The position numbers and the translations under genes were made by a program. From Catonia carolina (taxonomy: Eukaryota; Arthropoda; Insecta; Hemiptera; Achilidae): 64,000 nucleotides of DNA. Below, one piece after another: positions 24,701 to 36,512 of this stretch. Each line of letters opens with the position of its first letter. Within the stretch, counting starts at the first letter, position 1. The stretch covers positions 240,828,538 to 240,892,537 of the forward strand of contig JAQMRL010000001.1 in the NCBI GenBank assembly GCA_035578175.1, read 5' to 3'. The notes under the pieces were generated by a model, which saw only the letters and a list, made by a program, of their open reading frames with translations, ran no database searches and was not told the DNA's origin.

Positions 24701-26882
24701 CTATTTGAAACATTCCTTCACTACCACTTTCCATGCTGTATCTTATAGCCGCATTTTCTCCTTCATCCTTATCAGTCGCAGTAACTTGTAGTAAAGACGC
24801 TCCGACAGGAGTATCATCGCTGACCTGGACGAAATATTGTTGTGGATAAAATGCAGGACTGTTGTCGTTCACATCTTGCACGGTAAGAAATACAGAAGCA
24901 GTTGAAGACTGAGGTGGAGTTCCTTGATCTCTTGCTATCACTCTTACTTCATAATACGGAGTAGTCTCCCTATCCAATTTAGTCTTGATAGTCAAACGGC
25001 CAGTCGCTGAATCGAGCGCGAACACCCCTGGTTGTACATCCGAGTGCAGACTATAAATTACACTGCCGTTAGTCCCCTGATCGTGGTCTATAGCTGTTAA
25101 CATTGCAACTAACGTATCTGGTGGAGTACTTTCAGATAACGAAACATTAATCTGTGTTTGAGAAAACTGTGGTTTTTCGTCATTTTCATCTAACACTAAC
25201 ACTTTCAATTGTGTATGCGCCCACTTAGGATTCGGTCCACCGTCTCTTGCCGAAATACGTAACTCTACAGTTCCCTGAACTTCCCTGTCTAAAGCCGCCT
25301 TAGTTGTAATTAATCCTGAATCTGGATCTATCTGAAACCACTGATGATCGTTACCCGAAACAAAAGCATAATATATTTGTGCGTTAACACCGGAGTCTTC
25401 GTCAGTCGCTGTTATACCTGCTACATAAGTACCAGGAGGCGCTAATTCACTTAAAATTGCTGAATATTCACTCTTTTCGAAAACGGGCTCGTGGTCGTTT
25501 ACATCGTTCACATGAATTATAAGAAAAGCAGTGGCAGTCCGCGGAGGAGATCCCCTGTCGGTGGCTACCACTGTTAAATTATATTTATTTGTATGTTCTC
25601 TATCAAGTACACCATTTACACGCACTATGTCGAAACTCTGACTGTATTCAAGTCGAAAATGGTTCATTTCGTTACCCGATTTTATTTCCACTCGCGTTTC
25701 CCCATTTAACCCTTCGTCCTGATCTATAACTGAAACCGCAGCAACTACGGATCCATTTGCTGCGTTTTCGTCGACAGTAGCAAAACCAGCAGTAGGCGGA
25801 AAATATCTAAATTTAATAACAGGGTCGTGATCGTTCGCATCCACTAGGTTAACCGTTACGTAAGTCCGACCGTCCTGGCGGGGAGTACCGTGGTCACGTG
25901 CGTACACTGTAAACACACAACTTTTCGGACACCCTCCACCGCTCGGTTTAGCGTGAGGCACTTGTAAACAATTTTGATGAGGGCAGTCTAACGGTTCCGA
26001 GGTAGAAATAACACCGGTCTCCGGGTCTACAGTAAATTTACGCTCCGTGTCGGCTAAATAATAAGTTATCTTAGCGTTGTCTCCTAAATCACTATCGGTA
26101 GCCATAACTTGTAACACTTGGGTACCCGGAGGAACACTTTCATTTAACGATACACTATAGTCACTGTGATCAAATATCGGAGGATTATCATTTACATCTA
26201 AAATAGTCACATTTACCTGGAGATAACCGAAGCGTGTAGGACTGCCACCATCCCTGGCGGATATGTTCAATTTATAAAATGCCCTGGTCTCTCTGTCTAA
26301 CTTGCCAGTCGTCTGTAAATGAAGGTAAGATGTTTCACCACTAGGATTAGCTGTCACCTCCAGACGAAATTTATCTTCTTTGTTGCCGGCAACGATACGA
26401 TAATCGTCGGAAACGCCGTTCGTACCGGAATCCCGGTCGGTGGCTGCATCCAATAGTAACCTGGTACCGGCGGCGGCGCTTTCGGAAAAGCTGACAGCGA
26501 TGCTAGGTTCAGGAAATTCAGGAGCATTGTCGTTGATGTCTACTACAACTATTCTCACCTCGATGGGGTAGGTCGGTTGACTGGAGAGGACGACGAGGTC
26601 GTAGCGGTCGTTGGAGAGGTTTTCGCGGTCGAGGACGACGGCCGTACGTATTTCACCGGTAGAACCGTTTAGTACGAACTCCCGCGGCGGCTCGTTAAAA
26701 CGATAAGTGAATCCCGGTTTTATGGGTATCGCGCCGACGAGGGTGCCTCGCGGTTGGCCTTCCAGAATTTCGAGCTGGACACGCGTATCAACGGCACGGG
26801 ACTGCATCTGGTCCGGCGGTGCAGCGGCCGCCGCTAGGCCTATCACCAGCCAGAGCAAGGCGGCGCTCTTAAAGCATGACAT
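21699..26882 (-). CDS. ds: Dachsous protocadherin, large 5' coding exon (partial gene)
   Basis: Encodes the N-terminal 1728 residues of Dachsous, the giant cell-surface cadherin that binds Fat on neighbouring cells in planar cell polarity and Hippo growth control. The chosen ATG (26882) opens a signal peptide (MSCFKSAALLWLVIGLAAAAA); an in-frame ATG 77 codons upstream would bury it. EC1 spans about residues 33-123 and ends in DINDNAPEF. Fifteen EC domains end in successive linkers such as DVNDNPPIF, DANDHDPVI, DVNDHEPVF and DENDNAPEF; EC16 is cut before its linker. The linkers after EC7 and EC15 lack the DxND motif. EC3 carries an insert with four cysteines (CPHQNC...CPKSC). The order and many local strings match insect Ds rather than Fat. 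The exon is 5184 bp, exactly 1728 codons, and ends AAG|GTCAGT, a phase-0 donor. The remaining ectodomain, membrane segment and tail must lie outside this window. Orthology is by recall of Drosophila Ds; high confidence. Confidence 0.95.
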
Positions 26883-27129
26883 TCCTACCTGTCCCAGTTC
26901 ATCACCATCAATCACATCTCGCACGATAATGCGGCACACGACGCGAACAGTTCTGTCTTCACTGTGCAACCGCCCAACATCGACTGACTCCACAGTTCCC
27001 CCTCCCGCTGGGAGCCCGCGAGGGATCCTATGGCCGCAAATAGATGGGCCTAGGCCGGCCAGGTATTCAACATGGCGTCGGCAACCTGTATCTCCCCTCT
27101 CTCTTTCTCCCACTGGCTTCTTTCTTACC
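26883..27129 (-). promoter_or_regulatory. ds 5' leader with several upstream ORFs
   Basis: The 230-250 bases before the ds ATG are GC-richer than the flanks and carry several upstream ATGs. One uORF of 7 codons runs 27073-27050 and one of 22 codons runs 26980-26912; an ATG directly followed by TGA sits at 26917-26912. A further short uORF overlaps the region just before the ds start. The ds frame itself is open back to an ATG at 27113, but that would add 77 residues ahead of the signal peptide and is unlikely to be used. The true transcript start is unknown, and an unseen splice acceptor could remove some of these. Confidence 0.45.
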
Positions 27130-27180
27130 TCTGCTCTGACTCTGACTTCAGGCCCTCACATATAGCCGAATTTATTTGCA
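27125..27180 (-). promoter_or_regulatory. Candidate ds core promoter or leader-exon donor
   Basis: On the minus strand there is a TATA-like TATATGTG (27164-27157), followed about 30 bases later by TCAGAGTCAGAG and then GCAGAG|GTAAGAAAG, a near-perfect splice donor with its last exon base at 27129. Either this is a core promoter with an initiator near 27135, or the end of a non-coding leader exon. No strong matching acceptor was found between here and the ds ATG, so both readings are tentative. Confidence 0.25.
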
Positions 27181-27184
27181 GCCT

Positions 27185-27700
27185 TCCTCTCCCCTTCTGA
27201 AATAAACAAAACAATGTTTACATTAGAATTAACCATTAGCGACCTTTATTATAAATTTACAAATTAACAAATTACAACAGACTGTACAATAATTTAATCC
27301 AATATAAGAAATTGTATTAACTTAACGTAAACTACTTCACTTTTTAAATCGTAAATTGCTCTGACATCTTACACAGAACTACAACTATTTATTATACTCT
27401 GAAAATTATAAGGTGTAACTAATATCCCGTTCTTTTACAAATTCCAAACACAAGACAGGTTAAAAACAATAACAATGTCTGGCGGATAATAGGCATTACT
27501 TAGATAACTATAAAACAATAAAAATAACTGATAAAAATAAAAACACTGATGAAACTTCTATATTACAAAAATAAAAATACACATCGGACATTTATTTACC
27601 ATCTGGACTGTAATTAACTGTAGTATTTCAGCGCTGTGCTATAAAAATATTTTGGAAATTGGACTACCATATATTAGTATTTAACATAATCTATTGATCT
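27185..27700. other. AT-rich region upstream of ds
   Basis: Follows the GC-rich leader with an abrupt fall in GC. Could hold regulatory DNA; nothing specific was seen. Confidence 0.4.
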
Positions 27701-27704
27701 GTTG

Positions 27705-28255
27705 TTGTTCAGGTTATCAGCCGAAAGGTTGGTTTGAACCTCTAGAGGCTTTACTAAATGAAATGAGGAGTGACATGATTTACCATTGCTTTCTTCATTG
27801 TTAAAAAATATGCTTTATATACTTTATACCCTGCACAAGACACCTTTTCACTTCATTCACCCCAGGGTCTGGCTGGATAATGAAATTCATTACTCTCAGA
27901 GAAGAGAACTTTGACTAGTGCCTTTTACACCTCTACCTCTTCTGTTCTTAAACGATTCAGACATTTAATCAGCTCATCAGCATGCCGGGCCTTCTGAAAA
28001 GCGTCTACTTTCCATATTCCAAATGACACTTCACTCATTCACCACAGAGTCTGGCTGTATAATGAAATTCATTACTCTCAGAACAGTTAACTGTGACTAG
28101 TGTATTTTACACATCTACGTCTTCTATTCTTATATGCTTCAGTCATATAATCGGTTGACCATGTGATAAGAAACAGAACTACTGTTTGTAGCCCTGGAAC
28201 TAGCAGATCGAGTGAAAATAATTTAACACTACACTTGTCTAGTATGGGCAAAATA
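27705..28255 (-). repeat. Family R, two partial copies joined head to tail
   Basis: Unit 1 begins with the hairpin end TCAGCCGAAAGGTTGG and runs to about 27970; unit 2 restarts inside the family at CAGCATGCCGGGCC and runs to the far end near 28250. Both contain GAAATTCATTACTCTCAGA. The second unit lacks the hairpin end, which suggests a tandem partial duplication or nested insertion. Confidence 0.7.
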
Positions 28256-28650
28256 TTGACATACAAATTGCTAAAACATTTAGCGTTTTAGCAACTGCAA
28301 GTGATTTACATAAATACGTAAAAAATATTACAATATAGCTACACAAATTTTTACTAGTTTAAATTTTTTTAACTATTAATACAAAATGTAATTTTTTACA
28401 TAATACGATATCGTATTATCGGCCAGTTTACATTACAAAAATTTTTTTTAGTACCTACTTAATTTAACTTTCAAATACTACCAAAATTTCTTTGTTTCAA
28501 TAATTCAACAATCTTTCAACCAGTCATGTGAAATTACTAATAACAGCGCATCCACGTCTAAATACTGTACGCTACAAAATACATAGAAAAAGCAAAGTCT
28601 TTTCGTCTTAATTAAAATTGTAAATAAAAATTTGTTAATTGTAAGTTTTA

Positions 28651-28967
28651 CGACCCATTGGGTTGCTCTAGAGATAAAGTCGGTGCTGCGAATCAGCTGT
28701 TTAACAGCTGATTTTCGGAGACGAAAGTTCCTGGTTCAAATCCTAGTTAAGGTAGTTACTTTTGTACGGGTTTGAATACTAAACAGTGGTTACCGGTGTA
28801 CTTTGATGGTTGGGGTTCAAATAACCATACTATCAGGATTGGTCGCCTTAGTTTGTACAAGACTACTCCTCATTTACACATCGTAAACATCATCCTCATC
28901 TCATTAGGTCACGGAGTCGCTTATCGTTTTAAACTGAACAGATTGCAACGTAAACACATTAGAAAAA
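28651..28967 (+). repeat. tRNA-derived SINE family A, full copy with TSDs
   Basis: A 317-bp copy sits between 14-bp duplications AATTGTAAGTTTTA and AATTGTAAATTTTA (28637-28650 and 28968-28981; one mismatch). It starts CGACCCATTGGGTTGCTCTA, has the B box GGTTCAAATCC, and ends at a short A run. Best reference copy of the family here. Confidence 0.85.
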
Positions 28968-29954
28968 AATTGTAAATTTTATGAACCAAATTATTCAAAA
29001 AGGATAACTCCTATCCTCAATAAACTGTACTAATCACCGTCGATTGTGCAATTTTCAAATTTAATTTCCTGGTATTAAATATTTACAGGGATTAAATTAA
29101 TCCCATTCAAATTTAGGATAGTTTTAATTGGGCTATACAGTATAGGATACCACAATCTAAAGATATTTATCCAAAATAATTTATCTTTTGTTATCGGGTT
29201 TTAAGAAGAATATAAAAAATATTTTACACCATATCTGGACCAAATTCAATAGTTTCATAATTTTATTATAACAGTTTACGTAACATTTCAAAAATACTAT
29301 TAAGGAATTACTTTCGTTATTTTACTGAGAATAAAGCACGATATTTTATATTACACAATAAATCATAAAGATCAGTAACTTTATCTTAAGAAATGGTATA
29401 GATTTGAAGATTGCAAATAGTATAAAACAATCAAAAGGAACGGAAAGTAGATAAGATACATTTTTATGCAAAGAAATCTTACCCTACAACTTTCGCTGGT
29501 ATTAAGTAAGGTCCGGGTACAACCCTTCAAAGCAATGCATTGTTTCGTCCGTTACGGATTGATTTATTAAGTACAACTTTGTGTTTCTTGTTAGTTATTT
29601 TTAAAACCAATGTAAATATTCAATCAATCCCACTATTCTATAATGTTTCTCCTAACTAAAATTACTAAGATTTTACTGTGAGATTTAGAGAGCGTTTTTA
29701 TCTAAATTAATAGAAAAATGCGCCCGCACTGTGCACAGTGTATTAATTCTAGTATCACAAGATTATTTAGAAAGCATTCAGAAAAAGTTCGAATGCCTTT
29801 AAAAACACATTTTAGAGAATAACTACGATATTACAAAAATTCATTTTCCTTTAAAAATGTTTACCAGATTTTCATTGAATAAACGAGAAATAATACATTG
29901 TATCAAATCTCATGGGTAAAAAGTTTATAAAAATTAACACATAAAGATTGATTA

Positions 29955-30330
29955 TGTACGTTGTTTAGGTCATTAGCCAAAAGGCTGGTTTGAACCTCTA
30001 GAAGATTTGTTACGTAAAACGAAAAGTGATTTGGTTTACCCGTGCCTTTATCACTGAATGGAAAAGTATGCTTTTCAGCATGCCAAGCCCTCCGAAAAGC
30101 ATCTACTTTCCACTTTTCAAATGACACCTTCACTTAATACACTACAGGCTGTATAGTGAAATTCATTACTCTCCGAGGAGCTAACTCTGACTAGTGTCTT
30201 TTACACCTCTAATTCTTCTGTGCTTAAATATTTCAGTCATATAATTGGGTGACCATTGAAAAGAAACAGAACTATTTATTATAATAATAAATAATTTGAC
30301 ACTCGTCTGCCTGTTATGGGAAATATGTGT
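29955..30330 (-). repeat. Family R, copy at 30 kb
   Basis: Complete copy from GTTGTTTAGGTCATTAGCC to CTGTTATGGG. Its minus-strand frame (30133-29903) reads EKWKVDAFRRAWHAEKHTFP and continues with SFYVTNLLEVQTS, clearly homologous to the other copies. Confidence 0.8.
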
Positions 30331-30654
30331 TTAATAACTAAAATTACAAATCCAGCATTAATAATTTTTCTATAATCATTGTATTGAGTAAGGATTTATA
30401 AAGTGTACTCTCAAATGCGTAAATATTTAAACTGTTTTATTTTAATTTTCTATACGTTTCATTTTTACAATATTTTAATAGAGTTAATACTCGTGTTTTG
30501 CACAATAAAATAACCTACATTACAAATGCAACTTTCTTCAAACAAAACTTAATTCAAACTTTTTTTGTTATTCGGAACTATAGGCCTACTTTACGGACAA
30601 TCATCCAATTTGATCGTTGATTTTCGCTGTTTTTTATTTATTACTTGATTTGGT

Positions 30655-30800
30655 ATGAATTTTTTAGAACAGGGACCCAGAATTTTTTCAGGGATGGCTT
30701 TCACTTGGTTACCACATCAAAGACGCTTGCCCAGCCGGTGTTATTTAACAAAAAGAGCGACTTTCTACCAGCCAAAGCCTGGTCCAAAGCCCCCATACAA
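30655..30800 (+). repeat. Dispersed repeat F, copy 1
   Basis: AACAGGGACCCAGAA...CGGTGTTATTTAACA...ACTTTCTACCAG resembles 39855-39990 over about 130 bp. Open short frames cross it, but none is recognised. Confidence 0.4.
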
Positions 30801-30899
30801 CTTAAAACGATTTCGTTGTCTGAAGATTCAAGTAACTTTTTGTTAATTGCCTACTATATAATTTCTTATAACTTTGCTTATATGATATAACTTATAAGT

Positions 30900-33150
30900 T
30901 ACATTTTTACTATAACTTGCCTCCTGTGCACTTTCTCTCTTAGATACCTACGTGAAACATAATTACTGAATAGAAAAGAGGGCTACAAAAATTATTAATT
31001 GATTATAACAAACTTATAAAAATTAGAAGTAGTAAATTAACATCGTTTATGAATCAAACAAACTCAATATCTAAGAAAAAGGTTTGGAATTCTATAGACA
31101 TTTTTTAAATCCACCAGCAACTTGAGTTGATACCTATTTATTTATTTTTACAAGATGTAAACTAGAAAAGTACGGCCGGATACTAAACGTTTTCTCATAA
31201 TTTCTGTTAAACGAACCTTTTTATAAAGTTGGTTATTTGTGACACATATTTTTAATATTACTTCCATATCATTTGAAATTTCAAAATACATCGGATAGAT
31301 ACAATACAATATCGAAATATGTAATAACGCATATTGTACCAGATAAAGATTCGGTAGTTTTTAGTACATTTGTAAGTATAAACAGGTCCAAAATAAATTT
31401 TTATGTAAAACAAAATTAAATATCATTAGAAACATTCAAACTCATACAAATTTCAAATAAAATAAAAATGTTAAAAATGTTACTTACAAACCTGGAACTA
31501 AAATTCCGTAACAAAGGTAATACAATTTAGTTCAGAAGATGTAATTTATTAAGATAAATTGACTATCAACGCGCATATTGTGCAAGTAATTTTTAATTTC
31601 CATAAAGAAGAGATCAGAATTTTTTCTCCGGGAAAAAATATTGTTACAAAATAACAGTTGTTTATGTTAGTATTTTCATTTCCTTGAGTTTCATATGCTA
31701 CCAGGAATTTTTATCGTGCTTGACCTTGCCAGTGATGTTAGTGAACTCAATAACATACTTGTATCAGTAAATACATTTACCTTAGAAGTTTGTAATAAAT
31801 ACATTCACTTTGATAGTTTATTAATACATTATCTACTTTATATTTTAATATTGTATCTATCATTATGAAAAAATATAGAGAAGTTCTAAAATTAAGCCAT
31901 CTATCCATAAAACCACCACTTTTTGATTATTTATTTAATACAGACTGCACAGGAGAATTTATTCGTTTTTGAAAGATAAGAGTTTATAATAAAAAATTAA
32001 ATTTACATTACTGTACATTCAAAACTTGGTAAACATTCCTTAAACTCCCGATAAACTTTTTAACAAAATGTTACTTATTTTTTAATTGTTATCAAACTGT
32101 AGGCCTACCTACAGCAAAAATGAAATGAACTTTTAAAGATAACTTAGTACTTTATCGCGTAAACGAGAAAACCCGATTTTTGCAAAATAGGCCTATATTC
32201 ATTTTTTTAATATTAAAGAATGTAAATTCCTTTGCAAAATAATGGGTCCGAAGATAGTAGACAGGTAACGAGGACATGAAGAAATGTACATGAAAACGAA
32301 AGGTTAATGAAAACTATTAAAAAACGAGATTAAAATTCTGCTCATACCTGTAAAGAATGTATGAAAAACTGTTAACAAAACAAATCTTTTAGGTACTAAA
32401 TAAATGACGATGTCACACAAATGATTACAGAGGTAAAAAATAACTTAGAAAACACTGGATCGAGAAATTATAATGGATCACATCAAATTCTGACAAGTGA
32501 TTACTGATTTTAAAGGCTCTCACGAAGAGCAAAAGTAGATCACCGGGTGAACGGAAAAAAGGGAGAGAAGCCTACAGTGAAAGAATGCTGAGAATGTGAA
32601 GAGTTTCCAGAAATGTCGTAAGTTGTTACGAGGTCTAAAATGGTCCTTAAGGAAGAAAAAATTAAAGAATTTTAAAAGGATTGTAATTGTTTAAATAGTA
32701 TTAAACTTCAGATAAAATAAAATAATAATAAATAGTTTAAACGAACTAGTTAAATTGTTCAGTGTACAAGTTTTATACTAAATAATGGAAGAAGTGCATT
32801 GCAATGCCATCTATCGGGACAAGTTAGCATGAATGCGTTACTTCTACTCACGCACAGCATCTTTTAACGAGTATAAATAAGAACCAGACGTTAGCAAACG
32901 GTAGAAAATTCCTTCTGATATTTTTTTCTTTGTTAATTTATACTAAAATATGTATTTCATATATTTTAACAATTTTTGTGGTTTAATTTGATGACCAATC
33001 AACACCAATTTCCGATTCAGTATTGATAATTTATTTTACGTGTTAATAATCCAGCCACCAATACAAAGGTAGAGTGCCAGATAACAGAATACTGTAAAAA
33101 GTTACATGCTCTATTGTAATATTATTTAATTATTGTTATTGTTTAAACAT
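30900..33150. other. AT-rich stretch, no gene
   Basis: Nothing firm. 32240-32690 has a purine-rich, lysine/arginine-coding look that may be very old LINE tail. Confidence 0.4.
32800..32930 (+). promoter_or_regulatory. TATA-box-like sequence, no gene attached
   Basis: GAGTATAAATAAGAACCAGA at about 32869 resembles a core promoter in a GC-richer island, but no open frame or known element follows. Probably chance or transposon debris. Confidence 0.15.
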
Positions 33151-33163
33151 TTTTTTGTCTTCA

Positions 33164-33560
33164 TCCTATCGACTCGTTTTATGCAGTTGTCCAAGCTGTT
33201 CTATCTTGCGCAAGTCGTTTCATATCTACATACCTGCGACACTTTACTTTTTTTGTAATTTGCTTTAAAAATTCTAACTCTTGCCTCCCCCTACAATTCA
33301 CTCCCTCAATATTTTGCCCTCCATTATTGATCGAGCAATACCTGAATGTCTTACGATATGCCCCACTAGCCTATCCGTTCTTCTGGTAGATGTTTCCATA
33401 TACTTCTTCCATCCGCTCGTCTAAAAACCTTTAAAATATTTTTGTGCCCACCTAATTTTCCATTTTTTCCTGTAATACCACATTTCATAAGCTTCTATCC
33501 TCTGCCTTTCTACAGCCCCTATCACCCACGTTTAACTCCCGTAAAATGCCATACTCCAAG
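33164..33560 (-). pseudogene. LINE 3' end, decayed RT C terminus
   Basis: Same family as 38722-39115: shared stretches include CTTGCCTCCCCCTACAATTC and ACTCCCTCAATATT. On the minus strand it encodes the decayed C-terminal tail of a LINE reverse transcriptase protein (GRQ...RYVDMK) and then the 3' hairpin region near 33170, here mutated. Confidence 0.7.
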
Positions 33561-33689
33561 CATATTATTTTAAGAATTGTTTCCTAATCTGTCGTTTAAT
33601 GTAATCTGTACAACCAATTTTTTATTTATTTTCAGTAAATTTAAAGTCGTATCAAAAGCTCGATTATTAGCGACAACGCTGAGTTTTGT

Positions 33690-33775
33690 AACAGGAACTA
33701 AACCTGCCCGGGACCTCCGAGTTGTACGCTACTAGCGCGCTGACCACTACGCTGCGGAGGTGACCAATTATTATT
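33690..33775 (-). repeat. SINE family C head
   Basis: On the minus strand CTCCGCAGCGTAGTGGTCAG (A-box region) is followed by GCGCGCTAG and CGGAGGTCCCGGGCAGGTTT. Lies between a LINE tail (33164-33560) and a family R copy (33812-34191). Confidence 0.55.
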
Positions 33776-33811
33776 TTGCTTAATAAATACTTTATATTAA
33801 AAAAATTATAT

Positions 33812-34191
33812 TGGTCATCAGCCGAACGGCTGGTTCGAACCTGTAGAGGTTTTACTAAGTAAAACGAGGAGTGAGGTGGTTCATTAGCCTTCCTCACTGA
33901 GTGAAAATTACGCTTATCAGCATGCCGGGCCTTCTGAATAGCACATATTTTCCAATCTGCAAATGGCACCTTCACTTCATTCACCAAAGGGTCTGGCATT
34001 GTAATGAAATTCATTACTTTTAGAGGAGCTAATTTTGATTAGTGTCTTTTACACCTCTACCTCTTCTGTTGTTACATGATTCAGTCATTTAATTGGCTGA
34101 CCATGAGATAAAAAACAGAACTATTATTTTAGCCCTGCAACGAACAGATTGAGTGTAAATAATTTGACACTCCACCTGTCTGTTATGAGCA
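33812..34191 (-). repeat. Family R, copy with 13-bp TSD
   Basis: A 380-bp copy lies between perfect 13-bp repeats AAAAAAATTATAT (33799-33811 and 34192-34204). The hairpin keeps its stem with a changed loop (CAGCC-gttc-GGCTG on the minus strand). The minus frame reads ADWKICAIQKARHADKR and PPHSSFYLVKPLQVRTS. Confidence 0.85.
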
Positions 34192-34849
34192 AAAAAAATT
34201 ATATAAAACCTTTGATGGGAGATAATGTCAACTGGACTAAACTCAGGTGTCTGCAGAGGTTGGATGCATAATTCTATTTTGATTTAAAAATATAAAGGAC
34301 ACTAGTCTTATCATTAGCGACATAAAAATACTTAAGAATAATATCATCTAGAACCAAACCAATCTTCGAAGAGCATTATACTAATTACTCGTAAATAAAC
34401 GTCTGTCACTAGTCATTATAATATTGGTTTTGAATGTTGTCACTAGCCATTATAATATTGGTTTTGAATGTATCACAAAAGATTATTGAAAATAAACAAA
34501 GAATGAATTCTATATGTCTTCTTCTTATAGTGCATCTCCTATCGGAGGTTTACTATCATCACAGCAATCCGGACCTTGTCGACTGCAGCTCTGAACAGTT
34601 GAACACTGCCATTCTATATGTACACACGTTAATTTGAGGTAATTTAATATTTTATGTTTATTACTTACACAGGTACATTGTTTCATATATTTATAATCAT
34701 GACTTACATGCCACCAATGTTTAAGAAGACATTTCATTATTCAGTGAACGTTACCAACAGAGGCTAAACGGTCACCCTAATTTTATGCTTTTTAATTACT
34801 ATAATTAATTATGCAATTATTATTAAAGACTTATTTTTTATATACGAGG

Positions 34850-35345
34850 CGGCGAGAAAACTCATGTTCACTACCTCACGATGGGGTAAGCAGTGTTGGA
34901 CTCAATTGAGGCGTCCTCGTCCAACCCCAAGGAGGCCGCAACCGCCGACCAACCAAAAACCCGTCGCCTGGCCATTTGATCTGACATCAGCAAAGAACCT
35001 TCTACCTCCCTCGGAACTGTTTACATAATACTATAAGGGAAATGTCGGGTTAACATTTTACACACTGTCAGCGGGGCGTGGAAGGGAACCGTAGCCTAAT
35101 TACCCTCTTGCTGTCACTGACGAACACTCACTCTCTCACTTTCACTCATCTCATTCAACACCAGCTTAGGAAAAGAGTGTTTATTTTATAAGATTCATTT
35201 ACTATGGGAGAGGGTGATCCTGGTGGTCTTCAGATGTCTCCTTCCACCGCAGTCTCTCGATCACCCTCTCCGCAAATTAGGCCTATGCAACCGAATGACT
35301 TTGAGGGTCTGTACCCTTTTATGGTCAAAGATTTCCTCTTCAAAT
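34850..35345 (+). other. GC-richer leader and 47-codon frame, possibly a LINE 5' end
   Basis: A GC-richer block (ACCCCAAGGAGGCCGCAACC and similar) leads to an ATG at 35203 that opens MGEGDPGGLQMSPSTAVSRS, PSPQIRPMQPNDFEGLYPFM and a stop soon after. Base composition and a proline/serine-rich start look like the leader and ORF1 start of a non-LTR element or a small broken gene. No motif was recognised and the frame ends quickly, so this stays open. Confidence 0.3.
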
Positions 35346-36409
35346 GAAAGAAGCGGCACTGTACCTACATTTTTCAACAGACCAAAATCGCTATTTTGAG
35401 AACTATGTACATATTTTTGTCAAAAGAAACAAAATAAATAGTTCGACTAAAAGAAATAGCGAAATTCAAGTAGCAGATGGATTTACACAGTAAATGAATG
35501 AAACGTTGAAGGTAACTGAAATTCAATTCGAGAATAGAAAATTCGAGTTATAGAAGTTTGACTAATTTTCAAATAATAAGCTAAACAATTTGAACATCTA
35601 AATTGAAACCTATATGAGTTCAAGCAATTTTGCAGTGGAAGCTTCTTCTCAAATCAGGTCAAGAAAAAGTGACAAAATCTAAAAGTTTTGCGAGAGTATA
35701 GTGCTAGATAAAAGATTAAAAAAGGAAACAATTTAATTAACACATGTCTGTACCACAGAGGTAAAGGGTGTTAACGCCAGTTTTGGCAAAATTGAGTTAA
35801 AACTTCCTTTAAAGTAAGAAACAAATGCTATAAAGTTATAAAAATAACTCCTTCCTGCCTAACTTGCAAGTTTAGAGCTTGTAATTACCGTATTAAATTC
35901 AATTTTGTGGTTGATGTACAAGATTTTTTTGTAAAATCACTATTGAATGTGTTTTACTGTTAGTCCTGAAATTTTGCTAGAATTTTTATAGTATTTGGTA
36001 TTTTATTCATCTGTTAATAAACAATACTGAGTAAAATTTGAAATTTTTTCAAACTTTACGTACTTTATAATGCTTCTTCTTTACAAAAGCAGTAAAACAT
36101 TAGGTAAATCACTAAAGTTTTCACCTTACATTAGAATTAACACTATAGTAGAACCTAAAAAGTGTCTAAACGCAGAAAGCCGTTAAGGTGTTAAGTCCTG
36201 TCCAGGAGGGAATGAGTATAGAAGCCGACAAGGTTAAAATAATAAATCTATAGATAGAAACCATTTTTTGTGGAAACTGGGTGTAAATTTTTAGTTTCTA
36301 ACACCAACTGAAATTTTGTTACAATAATGAAAAGAAAATATTTATACTTTTTGGCTCACCTAAAAATCACCAAAATGGAGTTAACACCTTTTACTTGTTA
36401 GGTCCAGAT

Positions 36410-36512
36410 GTTGTTTAGGTCATCAGCGGAAAGGCTGGTTTAAACTTCTAGAAGCTTTTACTAAATAAAATGAGGCGTGAAGTGGTTTACCATCACTTTC
36501 TGAAATGACCGA
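36410..36512 (-). repeat. Family R, truncated to the hairpin end
   Basis: Only about 100 bp from GTTGTTTAGGTCATCAGCGG to GGTTTACCATCACTTTCTG. Retains the proposed 3' end and loses the rest, as a 5'-truncated retroelement would. Confidence 0.7.

Noticed and set aside
26883..27113. N-terminal extension of ds from the ATG at 27113
   Set aside because: It would place 77 unconserved residues ahead of a clear signal peptide.
26707..27165. 152-codon plus-strand frame across the ds start
   Set aside because: Antisense shadow of the GC-rich ds exon and leader.
32240..32690. Possible old LINE tail with lysine/arginine-rich coding look
   Set aside because: No alignable motif could be read with confidence.
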